In this document: positions 1 through 14,991 of the stretch, one piece after another
How positions within the stretch are numbered: position 1 is the first letter of the stretch
How the letters are laid out: every line of letters begins with the position of its first letter
Source of the DNA: Isoperla grammatica
Lineage: Eukaryota; Arthropoda; Insecta; Plecoptera; Perlodidae
Assembly (NCBI GenBank): GCA_945910005.1
Contig: OX246745.1
Location: forward strand, 39,646,419 to 39,710,418
Direction: 5' to 3'
Length of the DNA: 64,000 nt
Position numbers and translations under genes: made by a program
Notes under the pieces: model-generated
What the model was told of the DNA's origin: nothing
The model's input: only the letters and a program-made list of their open reading frames with translations
Database searches by the model: none

Positions 1-3000
1 AGTTAGAACAACTGATGTGCGTCGTTGCTACAACAGCTGTACCATACAGGCAGACGGACAGCTCAGTTAGAACAACTGATGTGCTTCGTTGCTACAACAG
101 CTGTACCATACAGACAGACAGACAGCTCAGTTAGAACAACTGATGTGCTTCGTTGCTACAACAGCTGTACTATACAGACAGACAGACAGCTCAGTTAGAA
201 CAACTGATGTGCTACGTTGCTACAACAGCTGTACCATACAGACAGACAGCTCAGTTAGAACAACTGATGTGCTTCGTTGCTACAACAGCTGTACCATACA
301 GACAGACAACTCAGTTAGAACAACTGATGTGCTTAGTTGCTACAACATCTGTAGCATACAGATAGACCGACAGCTCAGTTAGAACAACTGATGTGCTTCG
401 TTGCTACAACAGCTGTACCATACAGACAGACAGACAGCTCAGTAAGAACAACTGATGTGCTTCGTTGCTACAACATCTGTACCATACAGACAGACAGCTC
501 AGTTAGAACAACTGATGTGCGTCGTTGCTACAACAGCTGTACCATACAGGCAGACGGACAGCTCAGTTAGAACAACTGATGTGCTTCGTTGCTACAACAT
601 CTGTACTATACAGACAGACAGACAGCTCAGTTAGAACAACTGATGTGCTTCGTTGCTACAACAGCTGTACCATACAGGCAGACAGACAGCTCAGTTAGAA
701 CAACTGATGTGCGTCGTTGCTACAACAGCTGTACCATACAGGCAGACGGACAGCTCAGTTAGAACAACTGATGTGCTTCGTTGCTACAACAGCTGTACCA
801 TACAGACAGACAGACAGCTCAGTTAGAACAACTGATGTGCTTCGTTGCTACAACAGCTGTACTATACAGACAGACAGACAGCTCAGTTAGAACAACTGAT
901 GTGCTTCGTTGCTACAACAGCTGTACCATACAGACAGACAGCTCAGTTAGAACAACTGATGTGCTTCGTTGCTACAACAGCTGTACCATACAGACAGACA
1001 ACTCAGTTAGAACAACTGATGTGCTTAGTTGCTACAACATCTGTAGCATACAGATAGACCGACAGCTCAGTTAGAACAACTGATGTGCTTCGTTGCTACA
1101 ACAGCTGTACCATACAGACAGACAGACAGCTCAGTTAGAACAACTGATGTGCTTCGTTGCTACAACATCTGTACCATACAGACAGACAGCTCAGTTAGAA
1201 CAACTGATGTGCGTCGTTGCTACAACAGCTGTACCATACAGGCAGACGGACAGCTCAGTTAGAACAACTGATGTGCTTCGTTGCTACAACATCTGTACTA
1301 TACAGACAGACAGACAGCTCAGTTAGAACAACTGATGTGCTTCGTTGCTACAACAGCTGTACCATACAGGCAGACAGACAGCTCAGTTAGAACAACTGAT
1401 GTGCTTCGTTGCTACAACATCTGTACCATACAGACAGACAGACAGCTCAGTTAGAACAACTGATGTGCTTCGTTGCTACAACAGCTGTACCATACAGACA
1501 GACAGACAGCTCAGTTAGAACAACTGATGTGCTTCGTTGCTACAACAGCTGTACGATACAGACAGACAGACAGCTCAGTTAGAACAACTGATGTGCTTCG
1601 GTGCTACAACAGCTGTACCATACAGACAAACAGCTCAGTTAAAACAACTGATGTGCTTCGTTGCTACAACATCTGTACCATACAGACGGACAGACAGCTC
1701 AGTTAGAACAACTGATGTGCTTCGTTGCTACAACATCTGTACCATACAGACAGACAGACAGCTCAGTTAGAACAACTGATGTGCTTCGTTGCTACAACAG
1801 CTGTACCATACAGACAGACAGATAGCTCAGTTAGAACAACTGATGTGCTTCGTTGCTACAACAGCTGTACCATACAGACAGACAGCTCAGTTAGAACAAC
1901 TGATGTGCTTCGTTGCTACAACAGCTGTACCATACAGACAGACAGACAGCTCAGTTAGAACAACTGATGTGCTTCGTTGCTACAACAGCTGTACTATACA
2001 GACAGACAGCTCAGTTAGAACAACTGATGTGCTTCGTTGCTACAACAGCTGTACCATACAGACAGACAGCTCAGTTAGAACAACTGATGTGCTTCGTTGC
2101 TACAACAGCTGTACCATACAGACAGACAGACAGCTCAGTTAGAACAACTGATGTGCTTCGTTGCTACAACATCTGTACCATACAGACAGGCAGACAGCTC
2201 AGTTAGAACAACTGATGTGCTTCGTTGCTACAACAGCTGTACCATACAGGCAGACAGACAGCTCAGTTAGAACAACTGATGTGCTTCGTTGCTACAACAG
2301 CTGTACCATACAGACAGACAGCTCAGTTAGAACAACTGATGTGCTTCGTTGCTACAACATCTGTACCATACAGACAGACAGCTCAGTTAGAACCACTGAT
2401 GTGCTTCGTTGCTACAACAGCTGTACCATACAGACAGACAGACAGCTCAGTTAGAACAACTGATGTGCTTCGTTGCTACAACAGCTGTACCATACGGACA
2501 GACAGACAGCTCAGTTAGAACAACTGATGTGCTCCGTTGCTACAACAGCTGTACCATACAAAAAGACAGCTCAGTTAGAACAACTGATGTGCTTCGTTGC
2601 TACAACATCTGTACCATACAGACAGACAGCTCAGTTAGAACAACTGATGTGCTTTGTTGCTACAACATCTGTACCATACAGACAGACGGCTCAGTTAGAA
2701 CAACTGATGTGCTTCGTTGCTACAACATCTGTACCATACAGGCAGACAGACAGCTCAGTTAGAACAACTGATGTGCTTCGTTGCTACAACAGCTGTACCA
2801 TACAGACGGACAGACAGCTCAGTTAGAACCACTGATGTGCTTCGTTGCTACAACATCTGTACCATACAGACAGACAGACAGCTCAGTTAGAACAACTGAT
2901 GTGCTTCGTTGCTACAACATCTGTACCATACAGACAGACAGCTCAGTTAGAACAACTGATGTGCTTCGTTGCTACATTAGCTGTACCATACAGGCAGACA

Positions 3001-6000
3001 GACAGCTCAGTTAGAACAACTGATTTGCTTCGTTGCTACAACATCTGTACCATACAGACAGACAGCTTAGTTAGAACAACTGATGTGCTTCGTTGCTACA
3101 ACAGCTTTACCATACAGACAGACAGCTCAGTTAGAACCACTGATGTGCTTCGTTGCTACAACATCTGTACCATACAGACAGACAGCTCAGTTAGAACAAC
3201 TGATGTGCTTCGTTGCTACAACAGCTGTACCATACAGACAGACAGCTCAGTTAGAACAACTGATGTGCTTCGTTGCTACAACAGCTGTACCATACAGACA
3301 GACAGACAGCTGAACTAGAACAACTGAAGTGCTTCGTTGCTACAACATCTGTACCATACAGACAGACAGACAGCTCAGTTAGAACAACTGATGTGCTCCG
3401 TTGCTACAACAGCTATACCATACAGACAGACCGACAGCTCAGTTAGAACAACTGATGTGCTTCGTTGCTACAACAGCTGTACCATACAGACAGACCGACA
3501 GCTCAGTTAGAACAACTGATGTGCTTCGTTGCTACAACAGCTGTACCTTACAGACAGACAACTCAGTTAGAACAACTGATGTGCTTCGTTGCTACAACAT
3601 CTGTAGCATACAGATAGACCGACAGCTCAGTTAGAACAACTGATGTGCTTCGTTGCTACAACATCTGTACCATACAGACAGACAGACAGCTCAGTAAGAA
3701 CAACTGATGTGCTTCGTTGCTACAACAGCTGTACCATACAGGCAGACGGACAGCTCAGTTAGAACAACTGATGTGCTTCGTTGCTTCAACATCTGTACCA
3801 TACAGACAGACAGACAGCTCAGTTAGAACAACTGATGTGCTTCGTTGCTACAACAGCTGTACCATACAGGCAGACAGACAGCTCAGTTAGAACAACTGAT
3901 GTGCTTCGTTGCTACAACATCTGTACCATACAGACAGACAGACAGCTCAGTTAGAACAACTGATGTGCTTCGTTGCTACAACAGCTGTACCATACAGACA
4001 GACAGACAGCTCAGTTAGAACAACTGATGTGCTTCGTTGCTACAACAGCTGTACCATTCAGACAGACAGACAGCTCAGTTAGAACAACTGATGTGCTTCG
4101 TTGCTACAACATCTGTACCATACAGGCAGACAGCTCAGTTAGAACAACTGATGTGCTTCGTTGCTACAACATCTGTACCATACAGACAGACAGCTCAGTT
4201 AGAACAACTGATGTGCTTCGTTGCTACAACAGCTGTACCATACAGACAGACAGATAGCTCAGTTAGAACAACTGATGTGCTTCGTTGCTACAACAGCTGT
4301 ACCATTCACACAGACAGCTCAGTTAGAACAACTGATGTGCTTCGGTGCTACAACAGCTGTAACATACAGACAAACAGCTCAGTTAAAACAACTGATGTGC
4401 TTCGTTGCTACAACATCTGTACCATACAGACAGACAGACAGCTCAGTTAGAACAACTGATGTGCTTCGTTGCTACAACAGCTGTACCATACAGACGGACA
4501 GACAGCTCAGTTAGAACAACTGATGTGCTTCGTTGCTACAACATCTGTACCATACAGACAGACAGACAGCTCAGTTAGAACAACTGATGTGCTTCGTTGC
4601 TACAACAGCTGTACCATACAGACAGACAGACAGCTCAGTTAGAACAACTAATGTGCTTCGTTGCTACAACATCTGTACCATACAGACAGACAGACAGCTC
4701 AGTTAGAACAACTGATGTGCTTCGTTGCTACAACATCTGTACCATACAGACAGACAGACAGCTCAGTTAGAACAACTGATGTGCTTCGTTGCTACAACAG
4801 CTGTACCATACAGACAGACAGCTCAGTTAGAACAACTGATGTGCTTCGTTGCTACAACAGCTGTACCATACAGACAGACCGACAGCTTAGTTAGAACAAC
4901 TGATGTGCTTCGTTCCTACAACATCTGTACCATACAGACAGACCGACAGCTCAGTTAGAACAACTGATGTGCTTCGTTGCTACAACAGCTGTACCATACA
5001 GACAGACAGCTCAGTTAGAACAACTGATGTGCTTCGTTGCTACAACAGCTGTACCATACGGACAGACAGACAGCTCAGTTAGAACAACTGATGTGCTCCG
5101 TTGCTACAACAGCTGTACCATACAAAAAGACAGCTCAGTTAGAACAACTGATGTGCTTCGTTGCTACAACATCTGTACCATACAGACAGACAGCTCAGTT
5201 AGAACAACTGATGTGCTTTGTTGCTACAACATCTGTACCATACAGACAGACGGCTCAGTTAGAACAACTGATGTGCTTCGTTGCTACAACATCTGTACCA
5301 TACAGGCAGACAGACAGCTCAGTTAGAACAACTGATGTGCTTCGTTGCTACAACAGCTGTACCATACAGACAGACAGACAGCTCAGTTAGAACAACTGAT
5401 GTGCTTCGTTGCTACAACAGCTGTACCATACAGACAGACAGCTCAGTTAGAACAACTGATGTGCTTCGTTGCTACAACAGCTGTACCATACAGACAGACA
5501 GACAGCTCAGTTAGAACAACTGATGTGCTTCGTTGCTACAACAGCTGTACCATACAGACAGACAGCTCAGTTAGAACAACTGATGTGCTTCGTTGCTACA
5601 ACAGCTGTACCATACAGGCAGACAGACAGCTCAGTTAGAACAACTGATGTGCTTCGTTGCTACAACAGCTGTACCATACAGACAGACAGACAGCTCAGTT
5701 AGAACAACTGATGTGCTTCGTTGCTACAACAGCTGTACCATACAGACAGACAGCTCAGTTAGAACAACTGATGTGCTTTGTTGCTACAACATCTGTACCA
5801 TACAGACAGACGGCTCAGTTAGAACAACTGATGTGCTTCGTTGCTACAACATCTGTACCATACAGGCAGACAGACAGCTCAGTTAGAACAACTGATGTGC
5901 TTCGTTGCTACAACAGCTGTACCATACAGACAGACAGACAGCTCAGTTAGAACAACTGATGTGCTTCGTTGCTACAACAGCTGTACCATACAGACAGACA

Positions 6001-9000
6001 GCTCAGTTAGAACAACTGATGTGCTTCGTTGCTACAACAGCTGTACCATACAGACAGACAGCTCCGTTAGAACAACTGATGTGCTTCGTTGCTACAACAT
6101 CTGTACCATACAGACAGACAGACAGCTCAGTTAGAACAACTGATGTGAACATCTGTACCATACAGACAGATAGCTTAGTTAGAACAACTGATGTGCTTCG
6201 TTGCTGCAACATCTGTACCATACAGGCAGACAGACAGCTCAGTTAGAACAACTGATGTGCTTCGTTGCTACAACATCTGTACCATACAGACAGACAGACA
6301 GCTCAGTTAGAACAACTGATGTGCTTCGTTGCTACAACAGCTGTACCATACAGACAGACAGCTCAGTTAGAACAACTGATGTGCTTCGTTGCTACAACAG
6401 CTGTACCATACAGACAGACCGACAGCTCAGTTAGAACAACTGATGTGCTTCGTTGCTACAACAGCTGTACCATACAGACAGACTGACAGCTCAGTTAGAA
6501 CAACTGATGTGCTTCGTTGCTACAACAGCTGTACCATACAGACAGACAGACAGCTCAGTTAGAACAACTGATGTGCTTCGTTGCTACAACAGCTGTACCA
6601 TACAGACAGACAGACAGCTCAGTTAGAACAACTGATGTGCTTCGTTGCTACAACAGCTGTACCATACAGACAGACAGACAGCTCAGTTAGAACAACTGAT
6701 GTGCTTCGTTGCTACAACAGCTGTACCATACAGACAGACTGACAGCTCAGTTAGAACAACTGATGTGCTTCGTTGCTACAACAGCTGTACCATACAGACA
6801 GACAGACAGCTCAGTTAGAACAACTGATGTGCTTCGTTGCTACAACAGCTGTACCATACAGACAGACAGACAGCTCAGTTAGAACAACTGATGTGCTTCG
6901 TTGCTACAACAGCTGTACCATACGGACAGACAGACAGCTCAGTTAGAACAACTGATGTGCTCCGTTGCTACAACAGCTGTACCATACAGGCAGACAGCTC
7001 AGTTAGAACAACTGATGTGCTTCGTTGCTACAACATCTGTACCATACAGACAGACAGCTCAGTTAGAACAACTGATGTGCTTCGTTGCTACAACATCTGT
7101 ACCATACAAAAAGACAGCTCAGTTAGAACAACTGATGTGCTTCGTTGCTACAACATCTGTACCATACAGACAGACAGACAGCTCAGTTAGAACAACTGAT
7201 GTGCTTCGTTGCTACAACAGCTGTACCATACAGACAGACTGACAGCTCAGTTAGAACAACTGATGTGCTTCGTTGCTACAACAGCTGTACCATACAGACA
7301 GACAGACAGCTCAGTTAGAACAACTGATGTGCTTCGTTGCTACAACAGCTGTACCATACAGACAGACAGCTCAGTTAGAACAACTGATGTGCTTTGTTGC
7401 TACAACATCTGTACCATACAGACAGACGGCTCAGTTAGAACAACTGATGTGCTTCGTTGCTACAACATCTGTACCATACAGGCAGACAGACAGCTCAGTT
7501 AGAACAACTGATGTGCTTCGTTGCTACAACAGCTGTACCATACAGACAGACAGACAGCTCAGTTAGAACAACTGATGTGCTTCGTTGCTACAACATCTGT
7601 ACCATACAGACAGACAGCTCAGTAAGAACAACTGATGTGCTTCGTTGCTACAACAGCTGTACCATACAGACAGACAGACAGCTCAGTTAGAACAACTGAT
7701 GTGCTTCGTTGCTACAACAGCTGTACCATACAGACGGACAGACAGCTCAGTTAGAACCACTGATGTGCTTCGTTGCTACAACAGCTGTACCATACAGACA
7801 GATAGCTCAGTTAGAACAACTGATGTGCTTCGTTGCTACAACAGCTGTACCATACAGGCAGACAGACAGCTCAGTTAGAACAACTGATGTGCTTCGTTGC
7901 TACAACAGCTGTACCATACAGACGGACTGACAGCTCAGTTAGAACAACTGATGTGCTTCGTTGCTACAACATCTGTACCATACAGACAGACAGACAGCTC
8001 AGTTAGAACAACTGATGTGCTTCGTTGCTACAACAGCTGTACCATACAGACAGACAGCTCAGTTAGAACAACTGATGTGCTTCGTTGCTACAACATCTGT
8101 ACCATACAGGCAGACAGACAGCTCAGTTAGAACAACTGATGTGCTTCGTTGCTACAACATCTGTACCATACAGACAGACAGCTCAGTTAGAACAACTGAT
8201 GTGCTTCGTTGCTACAACATCTGTACCATACAGACAGACAGACAGCTCAGTTAGAACAACTGATGTGCTTCGTTGCTACAACATCTGTACCATACAGACA
8301 GACAGACAGCTCAGTTAGAACAACTGATGTGCTTCGTTGCTACAACATCTGTACCATACAGACAGACAGACAGCTCAGTTAGAACAACTGATGTGCTTCG
8401 TTGCTACAACAGCTGTACCATACAGGCAGACAGACAGCTCAGTTAGAACAACTGATTTGCTTCGTTGCTACAACATCTGTACCATACAGACAGATAGCTT
8501 AGTTAGAACAACTGATGTGCTTCGTTGCTACAACAGCTTTACCATACAGACAGACAGCTCAGTTAGAACCACTGATGTGCTTCGTTGCTACAACATCTGT
8601 ACCATACAGACAGACAGCTCAGTTAGAACAACTGATGTGCTTCGTTGCTACAACAGCTGTACCATACAGACAGACAGCTCAGTTAGAACAACTGATGTGC
8701 TTCGTTGCTACAACAGCTGTACCATACAGACAGACAGCTCAGTTAGAACAACTGATGTGCTTCGTTGCTACAACAGCTGTACCATACAGACAGACAGCTC
8801 AGTTAGAACAACTGATGTGCTTCGTTGCTACAACAGCTGTACCATACAGACAGACAGACAGCTCAACTAGAACAACTGAAGTGCTTCGTTGCTACAACAT
8901 CTGTACCATACAGACAGACAGACAGCTCAGTTAGAACAACTGATGTGCTCCGTTGCTACAACAGCTGTACCATACAGACAGACCGACAGCTCAGTTAGAA

Positions 9001-12000
9001 CAACTGATGTGCTTCATTGCTACAACAGCTGTACCATACAGACAGACAGCTCAGTTAGAACAACTGATGTGCTTCGTTGCTACAACATCTGTACTATACA
9101 GACAGACAGACAGCTCAGTTAGAACAACTGATGTGCTTCGTTGCTACAACAGCTGTACCATACAGACAGACAGACAGCTCAGTTAGAACAACTGATGTGC
9201 TTCGTTGCTACAACATCTGTACTATACAGACAGACAGACAGCTCAGTTAGAACAACTGATGTGCTTCGTTGCTACAACAGCTGTACCATACAGACAGACA
9301 GCTCAGTTAGAACAACTGATGTGCTTCGTTGCTACAACATCTGTACTATACAGACAGACAGACAGCTCAGTTAGAACAACTGATGTGCTTCGTTGCTACA
9401 ACAGCTGTACCATACAGACAGACTGACAGCTCAGTTAGAACAACTGATGTGCTTCGTTGCTACAACATCTGTACCATACAGACAGACAGACAGCTCAGTT
9501 AGAACCACTGATGTGCTTCGTTGCTACAACAGCTGTACCATACAGACAGACAGACAGCTCAGTTGGAACAACTGATGTGCTTCGTTGCTACAACAGCTGT
9601 ACCATACAGACACACAGACAGCTCAGTTAGAACAACTGATGTGCTTCGTTGCTACAACAGCTGTACCATACAGACAGACAGACAGCTCAGTTAGAACAAC
9701 TGATGTGCTTCGTTGCTGCAACAGCTGTACCATACAGACAGACAGCTCAGTTAGAACAACTGATGTGCTTCGTTGCTACAACAGCTGTACCATACAGACA
9801 GACAGACAGCTCAGTTAGAACAACTGATGTGCTTCGTTGCTACAACAGCTGTACCATACAGACAGACAGACAGCTCAGTTAGAACAACTGATGTGCTTCG
9901 TTGCTACAACAGCTGTACCATACAGACAGACAGCTCAGTTAGAACAACTGATGTGCTTCGTTGCTACAACAGCTGTACCATACAGGCAGACAGACAGCTC
10001 AGTAAGAACAACTGATGTGCTTCGTTGCTACAACAGCTGTACCATACAGGCAGACAGCTCAGTTAGAACAACTGATGTGCTTCGTTGCTACAACAGCTGT
10101 ACCATACAGACAGACAGCTCAGTTAGAACAACTGATGTGCTTCGTTGCTACAACAGCTGTACCATACAGACAGACAGCTCAGTTAGAACAACTGATGTGC
10201 TTCGTTGCTACAACAGCTGTACCATACAGGCAGACAGCTCAGTTAGAACAACTGATGTGCTTCGTTGCTACAACATCTGTAGCATACAGATAGACCGACA
10301 GCTCAGTTAGAACAACTGATGTGCTTCGTTGCTACAACAGCTGTACCATACAGACAGACAGCTCAGTTAGAACAACTGATGTGCTTCGTTGCTACAACAT
10401 TTGTACCATACAGGCAGACAGACAGCTCAGTTAGAACAACTGATGTGCTTCGTTGCTACAACAGCTGTACCATACAGACAGACAGACAGCTCAGTTAGAA
10501 CAACTGATGTGCTTCGTTGCTACAACAGCTGTACCATACAGACAGACAGACAGCTCAGTTAGAACAACTGATGTGCTTCGTTGCTACAACAGCTGTACCA
10601 TACAGACAGACAGACAGCTCAGTTAGAACAACTGATGTGCTTCGTTGCTACAACAGCTGTACCATACAGGCAGACAGACAGCTCAGTTAGAACAACTGAT
10701 GTGCTTCGTTGCTACAACAGCTGTACCATACAGACAGACACACAGCTCAGTTAGAACAACTGATGTGCTTCGTTGCTACAACATCTGTACCATACAGACA
10801 GACAGACAGCTCAACTAGAACAACTGAAGTGCTTCGTTGCTACAACATCTGTACCATACAGACAGACAGACAGCTCAGTTAGAACAACTGATGTGCTTCG
10901 TTGCTACAACATCTGTACCATACAGACAGACAGACAGCTCAGTTAGAACAACTGATGTGCTTCGTTGCTACAACAGCTGTACCATACAGACGGACAGACA
11001 GCTCAGTTTGAACAACTGATGTGCTTCGTTGCTACAACAGCTGTACCATACAGACAGACGACTCAGTTAGAACAACTGATGTGCTTCGTTGCTACAACAG
11101 CTTTACCATACAGGCAGACAGCTCAGTTAGAACAACTGATGTGCTTCGTTGCTACAACAGCTGTACCATACAGACAGACAGACAGCTCAGTTAGAACAAC
11201 TGATGTGCTTCGTTGCTACAACAGCTGTACCATACAGGCAGACAGACAGCTCAGTTAGAACAACTGATGTGCTTCGTTGCTACAACAGCTGTACCATACA
11301 GACAGACAGACAGCTCAGTTAGAACAACTGATGTGCTTCGTTGCTACAACAGCTGTACCATACAGACGGACAGACAGCTCAGTTAGAACAACTGATGTGC
11401 TTCGTTGCTACAACATCTGTACCATACAGACAGACAGACAGCTCAGCTAGAACAACTGATGTGCTTCGTTGCTACAACAGCTGTACCATACAGACAGACA
11501 GCTCAGTTAGAACAACTGATGTGCTTCGTTGCTACAACAGCTGTACCATACAGACAGACAGACAGCTCAGTTAGAACAACTGATGTTCTTCGTTGCTACA
11601 ACAGCTGCTCCATACAGACAGACGACTCAGTTAGAACAACTGATGTGCTTCGTTGCTACAACAGCTGTACCATACAGACAGACAGACAGCTCAGTTAGAA
11701 CAACTGATGTGCTTCGTTGCTACAACAGCTGTACCATACAGACGGACAGACAGCTCAGTTAGAACAACTGATGTGCTTCGTTGCTACAACATCTGTACCA
11801 TACAGACAGACAGGCAGCTCAGTTAGAACAACTGATTTGCTTCGTTGCTACAACAGCTGTACCATACAGACAGACAGACAGCTCAGTTAGAACAACTGAT
11901 GTGCTTCGTTGCTACAACAGCTGTACCATACAGACAGACAGACAGCTCAGTTAGAACAACTGATGTGCTTCGTTGCTACAACAGCTGTACCATACAGACA

Positions 12001-14639
12001 GACAGCTCAGTTAGAACAACTGATGTGCTTCGTTGCTACAACAGCTGTACCATACAGACAGACAGACAGCTCAGTTAGAACAACTGATGTTCTTCGTTGC
12101 TACAACAGCTGCTCCATACAGACAGACGACTCAGTTAGAACAACTGATGTGCTTCGTTGCTACAACAGCTGTACCATACAGACAGACAGACAGCTCAGTT
12201 AGAACAACTGATGTGCTTCGTTGCTACAACATCTGTATCATACAGACAGACAGCTCAGTTAGAACAACTGATGTGCTTCGTTGCTACAACATCTGTACCA
12301 TACAGACAGACAGCTCAGCTAGAACAACTGATGTGCTTCGTTGCTACAACAGCTGTACCATACAGACAGACAGCTCAGCTAGAACAACTGATGTGCTTCG
12401 TTGCTACAACAGCTGTACCATACAGACAGACAGCTCAGTTAGAACAACTGATGTGCTTCGTTGCTACAACATCTGTACCATACAGACAGACAGCTCAGCT
12501 AGAACAACTGATGTGCTTCGTTGCTACAACAGCTGTACCATACAGACAGACAGCTCAGTTAGAACAACTGATGTGCTTCGTTGCTACAACATCTGTACCA
12601 TACAGACAGACAGCTCAGCTAGAACAACTGATGTGCTTCGTTGCTACAACATCTGTACCATACAGACAGACAGCTCAGCTAGAACAACTGATGTGCTTCG
12701 TTGCTACAACAGCTGTACCATACAGACAGACAGCTCAGTTAGAACAACTGATGTGCTTCGTTGCTACAACATCTGTACCATACAGACAGACAGCTCAGTT
12801 AGAACAACTGATGTGCTTCGTTGCTACAACATCTGTACCATACAGACAGACAGCTCAGTTAGAACAACTGATGTGCTTCGTTGCTACAACAGCTGTACCA
12901 TACAGACAGACAGCTCAGTTAGAACAACTGATGTGCTTCGTCGCTACAACAGCTGTACCATACAGACAGACAGCTCAGTTAGAACAACTGATGTGCTTCG
13001 TTGCTACAACATCTGTACCATACAGACAGACAGACAGCTCAGTTAGAACAACTGATGTGCTTCGTTGCTACAACAGCTGTACCATACAGACAGACAGCTC
13101 AGTTAGAACAACTGATGTGCTTCGTTGCTACAACAGCTGTACCATACAGACAGACAGCTCAGTTAGAACAACTGATGTGCTTCGTTGCTACAACAGCTGT
13201 ACCATACAGACAGACAGCTCAGTTAGAACAACTGATGTGCTTCGTTGCTACAACAGCTGTACCATACAGACAGACAGACAGCTCAGTAAGAACAACTGAT
13301 GTGCTTCGTTGCTACAACAGCTGTACCATACAGACAGACAGACAGCTTAGTTAGAACAACTGATGTGCTTCGTTGCTACAACAGCTGTACCATACAGACA
13401 GATAGCTCAGTTAGAACAACTGATGTGCTTCGTTGCTACAACAGCTGTACCATACAGACAGACAGCTCAGTTAGAACAACTGATGTGCTTCGTTGCTACA
13501 ACAGCTGTACCATACAGACAGACAGACAGCTCAGTTAGAACAACTGATGTGCTTCGTTGCTACAACAGCTGTACCATATAGACAGACCGCTCAGTTAGAA
13601 CAACTGATGTGCTTCGTTGCTACAACAGCTGTACCATACAGACAGACAGACAGCTCAGTTAGAACAACTGATGTGCTTCGTTGCTACAACAGCTGTACCA
13701 TACAGACAGACAGACAGCTCAGTTAGAACAACTGATGTGCTTCGTTGCTACAACAGCTGTACCATATAGACAGACCGCTCAGTTAGAACAACTGATGTGC
13801 TTCGTTGCTACAACAGCTGTACCATACAGACAGACAGACAGCTCAGTTAGAACAACTGATGTGCTTCGTTGCTACAACAGCTGTACCATACAGACAGACA
13901 GCTCAGCTAGAACCACTGATGTGCTTCGTTGCTACAACAGCTGTACCATACAGACAGACAGCTCAGTTAGAACAACTGATGTGCTTCGTTGCTACAACAT
14001 CTGTACCATACAGACAGACAGCTCAGTTAGAACAACTGATGTGCTTCGTTGCTACAACATCTGTACCATACAGACAGACAGCTCAGTTAGAACAACTGAT
14101 GTGCTTCGTTGCTACAACATCTGTACCATACAGACAGACAGCTCAGTTAGAACAACTGATGTGCTTCGTTGCTACAACAGCTGTACCATACAGACAGACA
14201 GACAGCTCAGTTAGAACAACTGATGTGCTTCGTTGCTACAACAGCTGTACCATACAGACAGACAGACAGCTCAGTTAGAACAACTGATGTGCTTCGTTGC
14301 TACAACAGCTGTACCATACAGACAGACAGCTCAGTTAGAACAACTGATGTGCTTCGTTGCTACAACAGCTGTACCATACAGACAGACAGCTCAGTTAGAA
14401 CAACTGATGTGCTTCGTTGCTACAACAGCTGTACCATACAGACAGACAGACAGCTCAGTTAGAACAACTGATGTGCTTCGTTGCTACAACAGCTGTACCA
14501 TACAGACAGACAGCTTAGTTAGAACAACTGATGTGCTTCGTTGCTACAACAGCTGTACCATACAGGCAGACGACTCAGTTAGAACAACTGATGTGCTTCG
14601 TTGCTACAACAGCTGTACCATACAGACAGACAGCTCAGT
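1..14639. repeat. 60/64-bp minisatellite array (about 235 units), runs off left edge
   Basis: Head-to-tail copies of one unit: CAGTTAGAACAACTGATGTG, then CTTCGTTGCTACAAC, then AGCTGT or ATCTGT, then ACCATACAGACAGACAGCT. Two lengths dominate, 60 and 64 bp, differing by one extra CAGA at the unit junction. The 60-bp form keeps reading frame and the 64-bp form shifts it, so open frames grow only where 60-bp units run together; 12190-13020 is an unbroken 60-bp run. Variants include GCGTCG, GCTCCG and GCTTTG for GCTTCG, CATACGG, AAAAAGAC, and one unit near 6146 lacking 12 bp. I see no reason to treat any frame as a gene: variants change residues freely and no promoter or start context stands out. 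The array stops sharply at about 14639. Confidence 0.97.
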
Positions 14640-14702
14640 ATAATATGGTGCTGGTCTTTATTTTCAAAGACTTTGTCTTTTCGATGTCATTCTTACTTGA
14701 AA

Positions 14703-14991
14703 GTGACAGCAATATGAATGCCATTTCTACATGCAATACTTACCGCATCGAGTTTGTGACTGGACAGACATTTACTACACATGGCTATCTCACATTTTGC
14801 CACGATTCTGTTTTTTTTAAATACTCTTTAAGTAAACCACATCGAGGCTTGTGGATGGTTCCAATTTCAACTTGATCGAACTCGCCGTTCGACCGCTATC
14901 GCGAGACAGAAAAAAACAAAAAACATACGAACAGAAAAATTGCCATAAAAGTGAAATGAAGACACTCGCTAAGCTCGCTTAATTATTCCAG
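14703..14991 (+). repeat. Dispersed AT-rich element, diverged copy 1
   Basis: Follows the satellite edge. It shares ordered blocks with the copies at 35727-36452 and 36463-39016: GACAGCAATA, a TTTGTGACTGGACAGACATTTACTA-like stretch, CTCACATTTTGCC, CCACATCGAGGCTTGTGGAT, TTCAACTTGATCG, CGTTCGACCGCTATCG, a short A-rich tract, TTGCCATAAA, and a terminus rich in CGCTCGCTT-like sequence. The order is the same in every copy, so this is one element family. No protein is recognised in it. It is more diverged and shorter than the 35-39 kb copies. Confidence 0.72.

Noticed and set aside
1..14639. CRISPR array
   Set aside because: Adjacent units are nearly identical over their whole length with no unique spacers. 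The same holds for the other arrays, and no cas-like gene is present.
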